A stretch of DNA of 64,000 bases, from contig JAYFRC010000047.1 in assembly GCA_034926415.1 (NCBI GenBank), positions 31,717 through 95,716 of the forward strand, read 5' to 3'. The number at the start of each line of letters is the position of its first letter. Position 1 is the first letter of the stretch. The notes under the pieces were generated by a model. It saw only the letters and a list, made by a program, of their open reading frames with translations, searched no databases and was not told where the DNA came from. A program made the position numbers and the translations under genes. Source of the DNA: JAYFRC01 sp034926415 (lineage in GTDB: Bacteria > Bacillota > Clostridia > Oscillospirales > Oscillospiraceae). Shown one piece after another: positions 53,004-61,676 of this stretch.

Positions 53004-55451
53004 TTATTCGGCCGCGACGACTATCGCGCCGTCCTTGACAGAGACATGGGCCGTGCCTCCGGCCTTGATGCTGCCGTCGAGCATCTTCTCGGCGACCGCG
53101 TCCTCGACCTTGTTCTGGATGGCTCTGCGGAGCGGCCTTGCCCCATAGACCGGGTCGAAGCCTTCCTTGGCTATCTCTTTCACAGCCGCGTCGTCTGCCG
53201 CGAGATGAACGCCCAGCGTCTCCATGCGCTTTGCAGTGACGGTAAGCATACGCTTCGCTATCTCCTCGATGTCTGACTGAGTCAGCGGACGGAACACGAT
53301 CGTCTCGTCAATGCGGTTCAAAAACTCCGGGCGGAACGTGGCGCGAAGGTCGCTCATGACGGCATCGCGTATGTCCTCGAAGCGGCGCTCTTCGCTCTTT
53401 TCGCCGCTGTCCTCGACCTTGAAGCCGAGCGTTCCGCCTTTGGAGACGATGTGCTTGGCTCCGATGTTGGAGGTCATTACGATTACCGTATTCCTGAAGT
53501 CCACATGACGACCCTGAGAGTCGGTCAGCGAGCCTTCCTCGAGTATCTGCAGCAGCAGGTTCCAAACGTCCTCGTGCGCCTTTTCCATCTCGTCGAACAG
53601 CACGACTGAATAGGGCTTTCTGCGCACCCTCTCGGTGAGCTGTCCGCCCTCGTCGTGACCGACGTATCCGGGAGGCGAGCCGATGAGACGGGAAACTGTG
53701 TGCCGCTCCATGTACTCGGACATATCTATCCTTATCATGGCGTTCTCGTCTCCGAACATCGCCTCGGCCAGCGCCTTGCACAGCTCCGTTTTTCCGACGC
53801 CGGTGGGGCCGAGAAACAGGAACGAACCGATGGGACGCTTGGGGTCCTTGAGTCCGACGCGCCCGCGTCTGATGGCTCTCGCGACAGCTTTTACGGCCTC
53901 GTCCTGACCCACGACGCGCTTGTGGAGTATGTCCTCCATGTGGAGCAGGCGCTCGCCCTCGTCCTCTGTGAGACGTGTGACGGGGATGCCCGTCCACTCG
54001 GCGACTACCGCCGCGATATCCTCTTCGGCGACGAAGCCGTGCTCCTCGGCGTTCTTCTTGCGAAGCTTCTCGCGCTCGATGTCCATCTGCTCGACGTAGT
54101 TTTTCTCAATATCGCGGAGCTGCGCGGCTTTCTCGTAGTCCTGTCCGGCCACGGCCGCGTCCTTTTCCTTGCGAAGGGCGTTGATCTTCTCTTCAAGCGC
54201 CTTAAGATCGGGAGACGCGCCCTCGCTTCTCATACGCACTCTCGCAGCGGCCTCGTCCATAAGGTCTATTGCCTTGTCGGGCAGGAATCTGTCCGCGATG
54301 TAGCGGCGTGAAAGATCTACGGCGGCGTCTACAGCCTCGTCGGTTATCTTCAGTTTGTGGTGCGCCTCGTATCTCGGGCGAAGGCCTATAAGTATCTCCT
54401 TCGTCGCCTCGACAGAGGGCTCGCCCACCGTCACGGGCTGGAAGCGGCGTTCAAGCGCCGCGTCCTTCTCGATATATTTTCTGTACTCGTTGAGCGTGGT
54501 CGCGCCAATGACGCGTATCTCGCCGCGTCCCAGCGCGGGTTTGATGATATTAGCCGCGTCCACCGCGCCCTCGGCCGCTCCGGCGCCCACGATGGTGTGG
54601 AGCTCGTCGATGAAGAGGATTATGTTGCCGTCCTTCTTTACTTCGTCGAGCGCCTTTTTGATGCGCTCTTCAAATTCGCCGCGGTACTTTGTTCCGGCTA
54701 TCATTCCGGTCAGGTCGAGAGTCAGCACGCGCTTGTCAATGAGTTCCTCGGGAACGTCTGCCGCGGCTATCTTCTGTGCGAGGCCCTCAGCGATGGCGGT
54801 CTTGCCGACGCCGGGCTCGCCCAGAAGCACGGGATTGTTCTTCGTACGGCGGGAAAGTATCTCTATAGTGCGCTTTATTTCCTCGTCGCGTCCAATTACG
54901 GGGTCGAGCTTTCCGGCTCTCGCCGCAGCGGTAAGATCCTTGGTAAATTCTTCAAGAGCGGTTTCCTTCGCGTTCTTTTTCTCGCTTCCGGCTCTGACGG
55001 CCTGTACGCCGTGCGGCTCCTCGTTCATCTTCTGAACGATCGAACCGTACAGTTTGCGGATGTCGACTCCAGCGGCGCTGAGAACGCGTACGGCGGTGTT
55101 GCTTCCGTCGCGAAGTATGCCGATAAGCAGGTGCTCGGTGTCGATGAACTGAGCGCCTGTGCGCGCGGCTTCGGCCACGGCGCACTCGATAATGTGCCTT
55201 GCGTTCGCAGAAAGCCCCTGACTCGGAGTTTCGCCCGTCATGCCGGTCCCTGCTCTCGCCACTATATTCTTTATCATTTCATCGGTGAGTCCCGCCTCGA
55301 TCAGCGCGCGGTGGGCTATTCCCTCCTCCTCGCGCATCAGCCCGAGCAGCAGGTGCTCGCTTCCGACATAGCTGTGTCCAAGCTCGCCCGCGGCCTCCTG
55401 CGCAAGTTCCATTGCGCGCTCCGCGCGGGGAGCAAATCTGTTTTCTTCCAT
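53004..55451 (-). CDS. clpC: ClpC, ATP-dependent Clp protease ATP-binding subunit
   Basis: 815 residues. N-domain with two Clp repeats (MELAQEAAGELGHSYVGSEH), AAA1 with Walker A GEPGVGKTAIAE, a middle UVR-type coiled coil (DYEKAAQLRDIEKNY) and AAA2 with GPTGVGKTELCK, Walker B VVLFDEMEKAHEDVWN and sensor elements. Works with ClpP to unfold and degrade proteins. ATG 55451 has AAGGAGG 8 bases upstream; an earlier ATG at 55493 lacks a site. Last gene of the ctsR operon. Confidence 0.96.
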   Translation of the reverse strand: MEENRFAPRAERAMELAQEAAGELGHSYVGSEHLLLGLMREEEGIAHRALIEAGLTDEMIKNIVARAGTGMTGETPSQGLSANARHIIECAVAEAARTGAQFIDTEHLLIGILRDGSNTAVRVLSAAGVDIRKLYGSIVQKMNEEPHGVQAVRAGSEKKNAKETALEEFTKDLTAAARAGKLDPVIGRDEEIKRTIEILSRRTKNNPVLLGEPGVGKTAIAEGLAQKIAAADVPEELIDKRVLTLDLTGMIAGTKYRGEFEERIKKALDEVKKDGNIILFIDELHTIVGAGAAEGAVDAANIIKPALGRGEIRVIGATTLNEYRKYIEKDAALERRFQPVTVGEPSVEATKEILIGLRPRYEAHHKLKITDEAVDAAVDLSRRYIADRFLPDKAIDLMDEAAARVRMRSEGASPDLKALEEKINALRKEKDAAVAGQDYEKAAQLRDIEKNYVEQMDIEREKLRKKNAEEHGFVAEEDIAAVVAEWTGIPVTRLTEDEGERLLHMEDILHKRVVGQDEAVKAVARAIRRGRVGLKDPKRPIGSFLFLGPTGVGKTELCKALAEAMFGDENAMIRIDMSEYMERHTVSRLIGSPPGYVGHDEGGQLTERVRRKPYSVVLFDEMEKAHEDVWNLLLQILEEGSLTDSQGRHVDFRNTVIVMTSNIGAKHIVSKGGTLGFKVEDSGEKSEERRFEDIRDAVMSDLRATFRPEFLNRIDETIVFRPLTQSDIEEIAKRMLTVTAKRMETLGVHLAADDAAVKEIAKEGFDPVYGARPLRRAIQNKVEDAVAEKMLDGSIKAGGTAHVSVKDGAIVVAAE

Positions 55452-55567
55452 ATATAACGCCTCCTTACGGCTTGAAAAAATGTCAATTTCCAACGCTTGC
55501 CGAAATCTATTCTGTTGCAGGGGCGATTTGTGAATCGCCCCTGCGGTTTTTGTGCAAATGTCCTGTG

Positions 55568-56077
55568 TTATTTGTCCTGCAGCGCTTTTATCTGATCGCG
55601 CAGCTTTGCCGCGGTCTCGAAATCCTCGCTCTTCACCGCCGCATCCATCTGATGACGCAGCGCGTTTATCTCGCGCTGGGCGTTGAGCTTTCTGCTCTCA
55701 TCGGCAGAGACGATGGGAGTCACGCCGCCGACAGGCTTGTCGGCCGCTCCGGCAGATCTCTGCTCCACGGTATTCTCAACCTCGCCGCCGAGAGCCGGAA
55801 ATATGCTTCCGAACGCTCTTCCGAAATCTCCGAAAGTGTCAGAGAAGAAATTGCGCCCGTCGCCGAGCAGCGAGCCCGCAAAAGTCTGCATTGGAGCGAA
55901 GAAGCTGTCCATGTTCATGAAATTGCTCATGAGGCCTTCCAGCCCCGCTTCAAACCCGCTCGCATACTCGGACTCTCTCGCGCAGTCGGCGCAGAGATGA
56001 GTCTCGGTGACTTTTCCGTTGATATTGCTCTTATAATAGAATGTAGCTTCATTTTTGCCGCATTTATCGCATTTCAT
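55568..56077 (-). CDS. mcsA: McsA-like zinc-finger adaptor with UVR motif
   Basis: 169 residues. Two CxxC pairs at the N-terminus (CDKCGKNEATF and CADCARE) form the zinc site. The C-terminal REINALRHQMDAAVKSEDFE then TAAKLRDQIKALQ is a UVR domain like that of ClpC. McsA activates the arginine kinase McsB in Bacillus, but no mcsB gene is present between mcsA and clpC. AGGTATGAATTATG context gives a good start at 56077. Confidence 0.88.
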   Translation of the reverse strand: MKCDKCGKNEATFYYKSNINGKVTETHLCADCARESEYASGFEAGLEGLMSNFMNMDSFFAPMQTFAGSLLGDGRNFFSDTFGDFGRAFGSIFPALGGEVENTVEQRSAGAADKPVGGVTPIVSADESRKLNAQREINALRHQMDAAVKSEDFETAAKLRDQIKALQDK

Positions 56078-56161
56078 AATTCATACCTCCAAAAATAATT
56101 TGAATTTACTCCGCCGTCAGTACGGCGGAACTCTGTGAACTCTGTGAACTCTTTTGTTTTT

Positions 56162-56611
56162 CTATACCGCGTGTATGATCACCTGTTTATATATATCCGC
56201 TCTTATCATATTCCGTTCGTCGCGTTCCGCCGCAGCCAGAGCTCTGTCGCTCACCGCAGCGAGAAGCGCCCGTCCAACGTCCAGCTCTATCGCGCCGCTG
56301 TCGACCAGGTTCTGCGTGATAGCTTTCGCGCTAGCGTAGTCGAGGCTGTCGCCTATGGTATTTATTACGCTCATCAAAAGCGTCTGCCTGTCAACGTGCA
56401 CCCGCGTTATGCGGATATACCCGTTGCCGCCTCTGCGGCTCTCAACTATATATCCGTGCTCCGGTGAGAAGCGCGTCGACATGACGTAATTTATCTGGCT
56501 CGGCACACAGTTGAACCTCTGCGCGAGATCGCTGCGCTGGAGCTCTATCACTCCGTCCGCGTCTTCAAGCGACTGCCTTATGAATTCCTCTATCAGATCG
56601 GATATTCCCAT
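56162..56611 (-). CDS. ctsR: CtsR, class III stress gene repressor
   Basis: 149 residues. ISDLIEEFIRQSLEDADGVI and the glycine-rich wing RRGGNGYIRI are diagnostic; the C-terminal domain (NQTLLMSVINTIGDSLDYAS-like region) dimerises. It represses its own operon and other clp genes until heat inactivates it. AAGGAGG precedes ATG 56611. A matching operator lies upstream. Confidence 0.95.
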   Translation of the reverse strand: MGISDLIEEFIRQSLEDADGVIELQRSDLAQRFNCVPSQINYVMSTRFSPEHGYIVESRRGGNGYIRITRVHVDRQTLLMSVINTIGDSLDYASAKAITQNLVDSGAIELDVGRALLAAVSDRALAAAERDERNMIRADIYKQVIIHAV

Positions 56612-56653
56612 CGGGCGGCGCCTCCTTCATTTTGTTTTTGTCGTTGCTTTGAC

Positions 56654-56670
56654 TTTGACTTTCTTTGACC
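56654..56670. promoter_or_regulatory. CtsR box in the ctsR promoter region
   Basis: On the minus strand GGTCAAA-GAA-AGTCAAA, the 7-3-7 direct repeat of the known CtsR site. It sits just downstream of the -10 box (TATAAT 56685-56680, TTGACA 56707-56702, 16-bp spacer). A third heptad (AGTCAAA) overlaps immediately after. A weaker 7-3-7 copy (GGTCAGG-AAA-AGTCAGA) is at 56715-56731, upstream of the -35. Confidence 0.9.
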
Positions 56671-56739
56671 TTTAAGTATATTATAGCATGCCGCCCTTAT
56701 TTGTCAATGGCTTTTCTGACTTTTCCTGACCATTTTTTA

Positions 56740-57212
56740 TTGCTGATTAAAAGTTGCATATTCTCACAGTTCATAAAGAATATTTGATTTATTTCTCAAA
56801 ATGATTGTTTTTTATTGTCGGTGCAGGCCGGCTGGCGTCGCCAGCTCTTTGAAGGTAACTCACGCAGCGCTATCCACCGCCTCTGGCAATGATTCTGACC
56901 TATATTTACGCCGGCGTATTCCAGGAAATTGCCCGTCCGGCAATAGCCGGCGCGATGGCCACGGCGACGAAAGCGCAAACAAAGTACTCCGGGCATTGTC
57001 ATATTCCGCTCTTTTTCCACTATTATTTTTTTATTCGTAAAAATAAGCAGAAAAATATTTCCCGGGTTATTGTTAATACTGGTGTATAATAAAATGTCGT
57101 TTATACGGCGTTTGAGTCGCAATTTGGCAGCTTTTTTACAGGCACAAGCCGTGACTTCGATATTTTTCCGACTTTTATGTCAAATTTTTCACATAAAATC
57201 TCGCCTAAGGGC
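56740..57212. other. Intergenic region between ctsR and ferredoxin with a GC-rich island
   Basis: No established gene. Positions about 56815-57000 are GC-rich with palindromes (GGCTGGC-GTC-GCCAGC at 56831-56845; CCGGC-AATA-GCCGG near 56937), while both flanks are AT-rich. Several frames are open on both strands without ribosome sites. The stretch could be a structured RNA or the remnant of a gene. Confidence 0.4.
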
Positions 57213-57240
57213 TTGCATTTTTCGCTATTCCTGTTACAAT
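57213..57240 (+). promoter_or_regulatory. Extended -10 promoter of the ferredoxin gene
   Basis: TTGCAT, 16 bases, TGTTACAAT (TG extension), 35 bases before the start codon. Confidence 0.7.
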
Positions 57241-57274
57241 AAGAAATACTAAATTCTTATGGAGGTCGTACATA

Positions 57275-57448
57275 ATGGCTTACAAGATTACTGACGCCTG
57301 CATCAGCTGCGGAGCTTGCGTGGACGTTTGCCCCGCTTCCGCTATTAAGCAGGGCGACGATCACTATGTGATCGACGAAGGCGCTTGCATCGATTGCGGT
57401 TCCTGCGTTGATACCTGCCCCAACGGTGCCATCAAGCCGGGCGAATAA
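57275..57448 (+). CDS. 2[4Fe-4S] clostridial-type ferredoxin
   Basis: 57 residues, MAYKITDACISCGACVDVCP then, in the second half, CIDCGSCVDTCPNGAI. Two full C-x2-C-x2-C-x3-C-P cluster motifs related by pseudo-symmetry. It is the low-potential electron carrier of anaerobic metabolism, soluble in the cytoplasm. ATGGAGGTCGTACATA supplies the ribosome site before ATG 57275. Own promoter and terminator, so it is a single-gene unit. Confidence 0.97.
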   Translation: MAYKITDACISCGACVDVCPASAIKQGDDHYVIDEGACIDCGSCVDTCPNGAIKPGE

Positions 57449-57462
57449 TTTTCGTCAGAAAG

Positions 57463-57502
57463 AAAACCCCCGCTTATGTGAAAACATAAGCGGGGGTTTT
57501 TT
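57463..57502. terminator. Bidirectional terminator between ferredoxin and ABC exporter
   Basis: AAAACCCCCGCTTATG stem with complement and TTTTTT. Confidence 0.88.
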
Positions 57503-57513
57503 ATGCACGAATC

Positions 57514-59382
57514 TCAGTCCATTTCGGTCTGGCCGGTATAGAGACGGTAATATCTGCCCTTTTGAGACAGCAGATCCTCGTGGTCGCCGCGCTCAATTAT
57601 CTCGCCCTGTTCAAGAACCAGTATTGCCTTGGCGTTCCTCACGGTGCTCAGCCTGTGCGCAATTACGAACACCGTTCTGTCCCTCATCAATCCGTCCATG
57701 CCCTTTTCAATTAGCTTCTCCGTGCGCGTATCAATGGAGGACGTTGCCTCATCGAGTATAAGCACCGGAGGGTCGGCCACCGCCGCTCTCGCTATTGCGA
57801 TGAGCTGGCGCTGTCCCTGAGACAGGTTTGCCCCGTCGCCCGAAAGCTCCGTCGCGTAGCCCTTAGGCAGATGGCGTATAAATCCGTCCGCGTTTGCGAG
57901 CTTCGCCGCGGCGATTACCTCGTCTTCGGAGGCGTCAAGCTTTCCGTATCTGATGTTGTCGGCTATCGTGCCGCTGAACAGGTGCGTATCCTGAAGCACT
58001 ATGCCTAGCGAACGGCGAAGCGAATCCTTTGCGATGTCCTTGACGTTGATTCCGTCATAGGTTATCGTGCCGCTCTGTATCTCGTAGAATCGGTTTATCA
58101 GGTTCGTTATCGTGGTCTTGCCCGCGCCCGTCGACCCGACAAAGGCTATTTTCTGACCGGGCTTTGCAAACAAACTCACATCGTGCAGAATGACCTTCTT
58201 CTCGTCGTAGCCGAACACCACGTCTTTAAACCTTACATCGCCGCGAAGAAGCGTGAGCGCGCCGTCCGGCGCTTTCCACGCCCAACTGTCGGTGCGTTCG
58301 GCGCACTCGGTCAGCTTTCCGTCCGCGTTTTCACAGACGTTGACGAGCGTGACCTTCCCCTCGTCCATCTCTGGCGGCTCGTCCATTACCTCAAACACGC
58401 GCTCGGCTCCGGCGACGGCGGCGAGCACGGTATTGACCTGCTGCGCCATCATCGTCACCGGCTGGGATATCTGTCTGACGTACTGGAGAAGCGCGACGAG
58501 AGTTCCGATGTCGAAAGCTCCGGCGATGGCCAGCAGCCCGCCGACGCAGCATGTCAGCGCATAGTTTATGTGCGACATATTTCCCATCACGGGCATCATC
58601 GCTCCGGCGAGCGCCTGCGCCGCGGTGGACGAACGGCGGTATTCCTCGTTCTTGCCGTAGAAACCCTCCTTCGCCTGCTTTTCATGGTTGAAGACCTTTA
58701 TGACCTTCTGTCCCTCAGTCATTTCCTCGATGTATCCGTTGACGGCACCGATGTCGCGCTGCTGCGCCGCAAAGCACGCGCGGCTGCGCTTTCCGATCTG
58801 CTTGACAATCAACAGCATCAGAGCGATAACGGCTATCGTTATCAGCGTCATCCGCCAGCTGAGAAAGAACATCATTCCTATTATTCCGATAAACGTCAGC
58901 GCGCTCGATATGAGGTTTCCTATGCTGGTGTTTATCATGTCGCTGACCGTGTCGATATCGTTGGTATAGCGGCTCATCAGCTCGCCGTGAGTATGTCTGT
59001 CGAAATAGCTTATGGGCAGCGCCTGCATCTTATTGAACAAATCGCGGCGGATGGCGTACACGGCCTTTTGCGAAATGCGCACCATTATCCGCGAGTAGCC
59101 GAAGCTGCACGCCGCAGCCGCCGCATAAAGCGCGCCCATAAGCGCGAGCACGCGTACAAGCCCCGTGAAATCTCCCGGAATAATATAGTCGTTTATTATT
59201 GGCTTGAGCAGATATGAACCCATGACAGTACAGGCCGTACTGACAATCAGCAGAATAACGACCGCTATAAGCATCAGTTTATATCTTCCAAGATAGCTCA
59301 AAAGGTTTTTTACGGTCTTTTTCATATTCTTTGGTTTTGCGAACGTCATCTGACGTCCGGGACCCGGGCCGTGATCAGCCAT
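57514..59382 (-). CDS. ABC exporter half-transporter, canonical-Walker B subunit
   Basis: 622 residues. Six membrane helices (about 30-320), then an ATPase domain with Walker A GSTGAGKTTI, signature LSQGQRQLIAIARA (Gly to Gln in LSGGQ), Walker B VLILDEATSSID with the catalytic Glu, and H-loop VIAHRLSTV. An insert of about 20 residues follows the membrane part (CENADGKLTECAERTDSWAW). It overlaps the partner gene by 8 bases. Together they form a heterodimer of the BmrCD/LmrCD multidrug exporter class. Confidence 0.93.
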   Translation of the reverse strand: MADHGPGPGRQMTFAKPKNMKKTVKNLLSYLGRYKLMLIAVVILLIVSTACTVMGSYLLKPIINDYIIPGDFTGLVRVLALMGALYAAAAACSFGYSRIMVRISQKAVYAIRRDLFNKMQALPISYFDRHTHGELMSRYTNDIDTVSDMINTSIGNLISSALTFIGIIGMMFFLSWRMTLITIAVIALMLLIVKQIGKRSRACFAAQQRDIGAVNGYIEEMTEGQKVIKVFNHEKQAKEGFYGKNEEYRRSSTAAQALAGAMMPVMGNMSHINYALTCCVGGLLAIAGAFDIGTLVALLQYVRQISQPVTMMAQQVNTVLAAVAGAERVFEVMDEPPEMDEGKVTLVNVCENADGKLTECAERTDSWAWKAPDGALTLLRGDVRFKDVVFGYDEKKVILHDVSLFAKPGQKIAFVGSTGAGKTTITNLINRFYEIQSGTITYDGINVKDIAKDSLRRSLGIVLQDTHLFSGTIADNIRYGKLDASEDEVIAAAKLANADGFIRHLPKGYATELSGDGANLSQGQRQLIAIARAAVADPPVLILDEATSSIDTRTEKLIEKGMDGLMRDRTVFVIAHRLSTVRNAKAILVLEQGEIIERGDHEDLLSQKGRYYRLYTGQTEMD

Positions 59383-61111
59383 CTATCGCGCCCCCTTCCT
59401 GCTGCGACGTGTATACTTCTCGATATATCCCGCTTGTCTTCATAAGTTCTTCGTGCTTCCCGCAGGAGACGACTTTTCCGTCGTCTATAACGATTATCTG
59501 GTCCGCTTCGCACACAGAGGCGATGCGCTGCGCGATTATTATCTTGGTCATATCGCCGAGCTCCGTGCGGAATGCCTCGCGTATCTTTGCGTCGGTCGCC
59601 ATGTCCACGGCGCTCGTGCTGTCGTCCAGTATGAGCACCTTCGGATTCTTAAGCAGCGCACGCGCTATGCAAAGTCTCTGCTTCTGACCGCCGGAAACGT
59701 TGGCTCCGCCCTGGCCGAGGTCGGTATCGTAGCCGTTCGGAAGCCGGCTTATAAATTCGTCAGCACACGCTATACTGCACGCGCGCTCCACTTCTTCCTG
59801 CGTCGCGTTCTCGTTTCCCCAGCGGAGGTTATCCATTATCGTTCCCGAGAACAGCGTGTTCTTCTGCAAAACCATGGCGCACGCGTCGCGCAGATGCTCA
59901 ACAGAATAGCTGCGCACGTCGCTTCCGCCGACGCTGACGCTGCCTGCCGTCGCCTCGTAAAGGCGCGGTATAAGCTGCACAAGCGTGGATTTTGCGCTGC
60001 CTGTGCCGCCAATTATTCCTACGGTCTGTCCGGATTTTATATCGATGTTTATATCCTCGAGGTTCCATTCTTCGCTGTTTTTGTCGTACTTGAAATAAAC
60101 ATGGTCAAAGCGGACGCTTCCGTCTTTTACCGCTTTGCCGGCTTCACACCCCTCGTCGGTGATTTCGGGCTTTTCGTCGAGCACCTCGACTATACGCCTT
60201 GCGCATGCAACGGAGCGGGACATCATCATCAGAACCATCGATACCATTATCAGCGAGACCATTATCTGCGTTATATAGGTGAAAAACGTGGTCAGAAGCC
60301 CCACCTCGAGCGTTCCGGCCGCCACCATGTGTCCTCCGAACCACAGCACCGCGATTATCGTGCCGTAAATTATAAGCATCATGATGGGCATGCTCATAAC
60401 GACCCGCCCGAACGCACTCTCCGACGCGCTGCGCAGGTCGTCGTTCTTGTCCGCGAACTTCTTTTCCTCATACCCCTCGCGCACAAAAGACTTGACAACG
60501 CGCATCGCCGTCAAATTCTCCTGAACGGTGAGGTTCAGGCTGTCGGTCTTCTCCTGGAGCTTGCGGAACATAGGTCCGACGCGCAGAAGTATGAACCCTA
60601 CGACAAGGACCAGCAGCGGTATCGCCACAAGAAAAACCTTTGAAAGCGAAAGCGATATTATCACCGACAGCACAAGTGCCGAAACAAGCATCACGGGAGC
60701 TCTGACAAGCAGGCGCATCCCGAACATCATCGTCTGCTGCAGCGAGTTTATGTCGCTCGTCATGCGGGTTATCAGCGACGCGGTGCTGAAATGCTCGATA
60801 TTGCCAAAGGAGAAAGTCTGTATGTGCTCATACTCGGCGGCGCGCATCTTCGCTCCGAAGCCCTGACCCGTGACGGCCGCACAGTAGGCGGCGAACACAC
60901 CAAAGGCCAGCGATACGAGCGCCATTACGACCATTATGATTCCCATTCTCACGGTGTACTGCGCGTCGAGATTCCTTATCCCGACGTCCACTATCTTTGA
61001 CATCACCAGCGGTATGAGCAGCTCGAACACGGCTTCCGCCGCGGAGCAAACAATGCCGATGAACAGCCATTTTTTGTAAGGCCTCGCGTAAGGCCAAAGG
61101 CGCTTTATCAT
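59375..61111 (-). CDS. ABC exporter half-transporter, degenerate nucleotide-site subunit
   Basis: 578 residues, same architecture. Walker A is GGTGSAKSTL, signature VSGGQKQRLCIARALL, Walker B VLILDDSTSAVD with Asp instead of the catalytic Glu, and the H-loop His is Gln (IIIAQRIASV). These changes make its own composite ATP site non-hydrolytic, as in heterodimeric exporters. It overlaps the MarR gene by 4 bases and the partner by 8. Confidence 0.93.
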   Translation of the reverse strand: MIKRLWPYARPYKKWLFIGIVCSAAEAVFELLIPLVMSKIVDVGIRNLDAQYTVRMGIIMVVMALVSLAFGVFAAYCAAVTGQGFGAKMRAAEYEHIQTFSFGNIEHFSTASLITRMTSDINSLQQTMMFGMRLLVRAPVMLVSALVLSVIISLSLSKVFLVAIPLLVLVVGFILLRVGPMFRKLQEKTDSLNLTVQENLTAMRVVKSFVREGYEEKKFADKNDDLRSASESAFGRVVMSMPIMMLIIYGTIIAVLWFGGHMVAAGTLEVGLLTTFFTYITQIMVSLIMVSMVLMMMSRSVACARRIVEVLDEKPEITDEGCEAGKAVKDGSVRFDHVYFKYDKNSEEWNLEDINIDIKSGQTVGIIGGTGSAKSTLVQLIPRLYEATAGSVSVGGSDVRSYSVEHLRDACAMVLQKNTLFSGTIMDNLRWGNENATQEEVERACSIACADEFISRLPNGYDTDLGQGGANVSGGQKQRLCIARALLKNPKVLILDDSTSAVDMATDAKIREAFRTELGDMTKIIIAQRIASVCEADQIIVIDDGKVVSCGKHEELMKTSGIYREVYTSQQEGGAIDG

Positions 61112-61560
61112 TCAGAGTCCTCCTCAAGATTTTCCACAACGCGGCGCATAAGCGCCACAAGCGTGTCTCTTTCCTCTTTTGTCATTCCCCGCGTTATCCG
61201 CCGCTCGTTCGCGCGCGCCCCGTGGCGGAATATCTCGTACATCTCAGAGCCTTTTTCCGTCAGTTTTATACTCCGGCACCGTGCGTCGTTCGCTCCAGCC
61301 TCACGCGTTATAAGCCCTTTTTCCTCAAGGCGCTTCACTATGCCGTTCACCGTCGGCGCCTTTATGCGGAACGTACGCTCGATATCGCTCTGCGTTACCT
61401 CTCCCTCGGCCGAACGCTTTGCAAGATATATCATCACATGCGTCTGTGACTGCGTCATCCTGTAATCGCTCATGATCTTTTCCATGTTCATTTTGCATAG
61501 ATTTGAGCAATAACCTAACATCGGCGCCACATGACCGTTAAATCTCACTTTGTTCACCAT
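61108..61560 (-). CDS. MarR-family transcriptional regulator
   Basis: About 150 residues. Winged helix with TQSDIERTFRIKAPTVNGIV then KRLEEKGLITREAGANDARC and a wing RSIKLTEKG. It leads the operon with the two exporter genes (4-base overlap). Start uncertain: ATG 61560 has only a weak GGATGG site; an upstream ATG would start inside the operator region. Two 12-base palindromes at 61575-61601 overlap its promoter region, so it probably represses its own operon. Confidence 0.88.
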   Translation of the reverse strand: MVNKVRFNGHVAPMLGYCSNLCKMNMEKIMSDYRMTQSQTHVMIYLAKRSAEGEVTQSDIERTFRIKAPTVNGIVKRLEEKGLITREAGANDARCRSIKLTEKGSEMYEIFRHGARANERRITRGMTKEERDTLVALMRRVVENLEEDSE

Positions 61561-61574
61561 CCGTTCACAATTAC

Positions 61575-61601
61575 TTAGCCTGCTAAATATTAGCGCGCTA
61601 A
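61575..61601. promoter_or_regulatory. Tandem MarR operators
   Basis: TTAGCCTGCTAA (61575-61586) and the perfect palindrome TTAGCGCGCTAA (61590-61601), centres 15 bases apart, lie directly upstream of the MarR start. Operator role is inferred from position and symmetry. Confidence 0.7.
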
Positions 61602-61641
61602 GTATAGCTCCGTGTGTCATGTATGTCAATAGCAAAGACGA

Positions 61642-61676
61642 CAAAAAACAGGCGGATTACTCCGCCTGTTTTTTCA
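61642..61676 (-). terminator. Terminator overlapping the end of the SleL-type gene
   Basis: AAAAAACAGGCGGA, loop TTAC, complement, T-run. The TAA stop of the gene lies in the loop and the stem encodes its last residues (KKQAE). Confidence 0.85.

Noticed and set aside
56796..57122. 108-codon frame on the minus strand between ctsR and ferredoxin
   Set aside because: No ribosome site, composition rich in Arg/Cys unlike real proteins here; more likely part of the GC-rich island.
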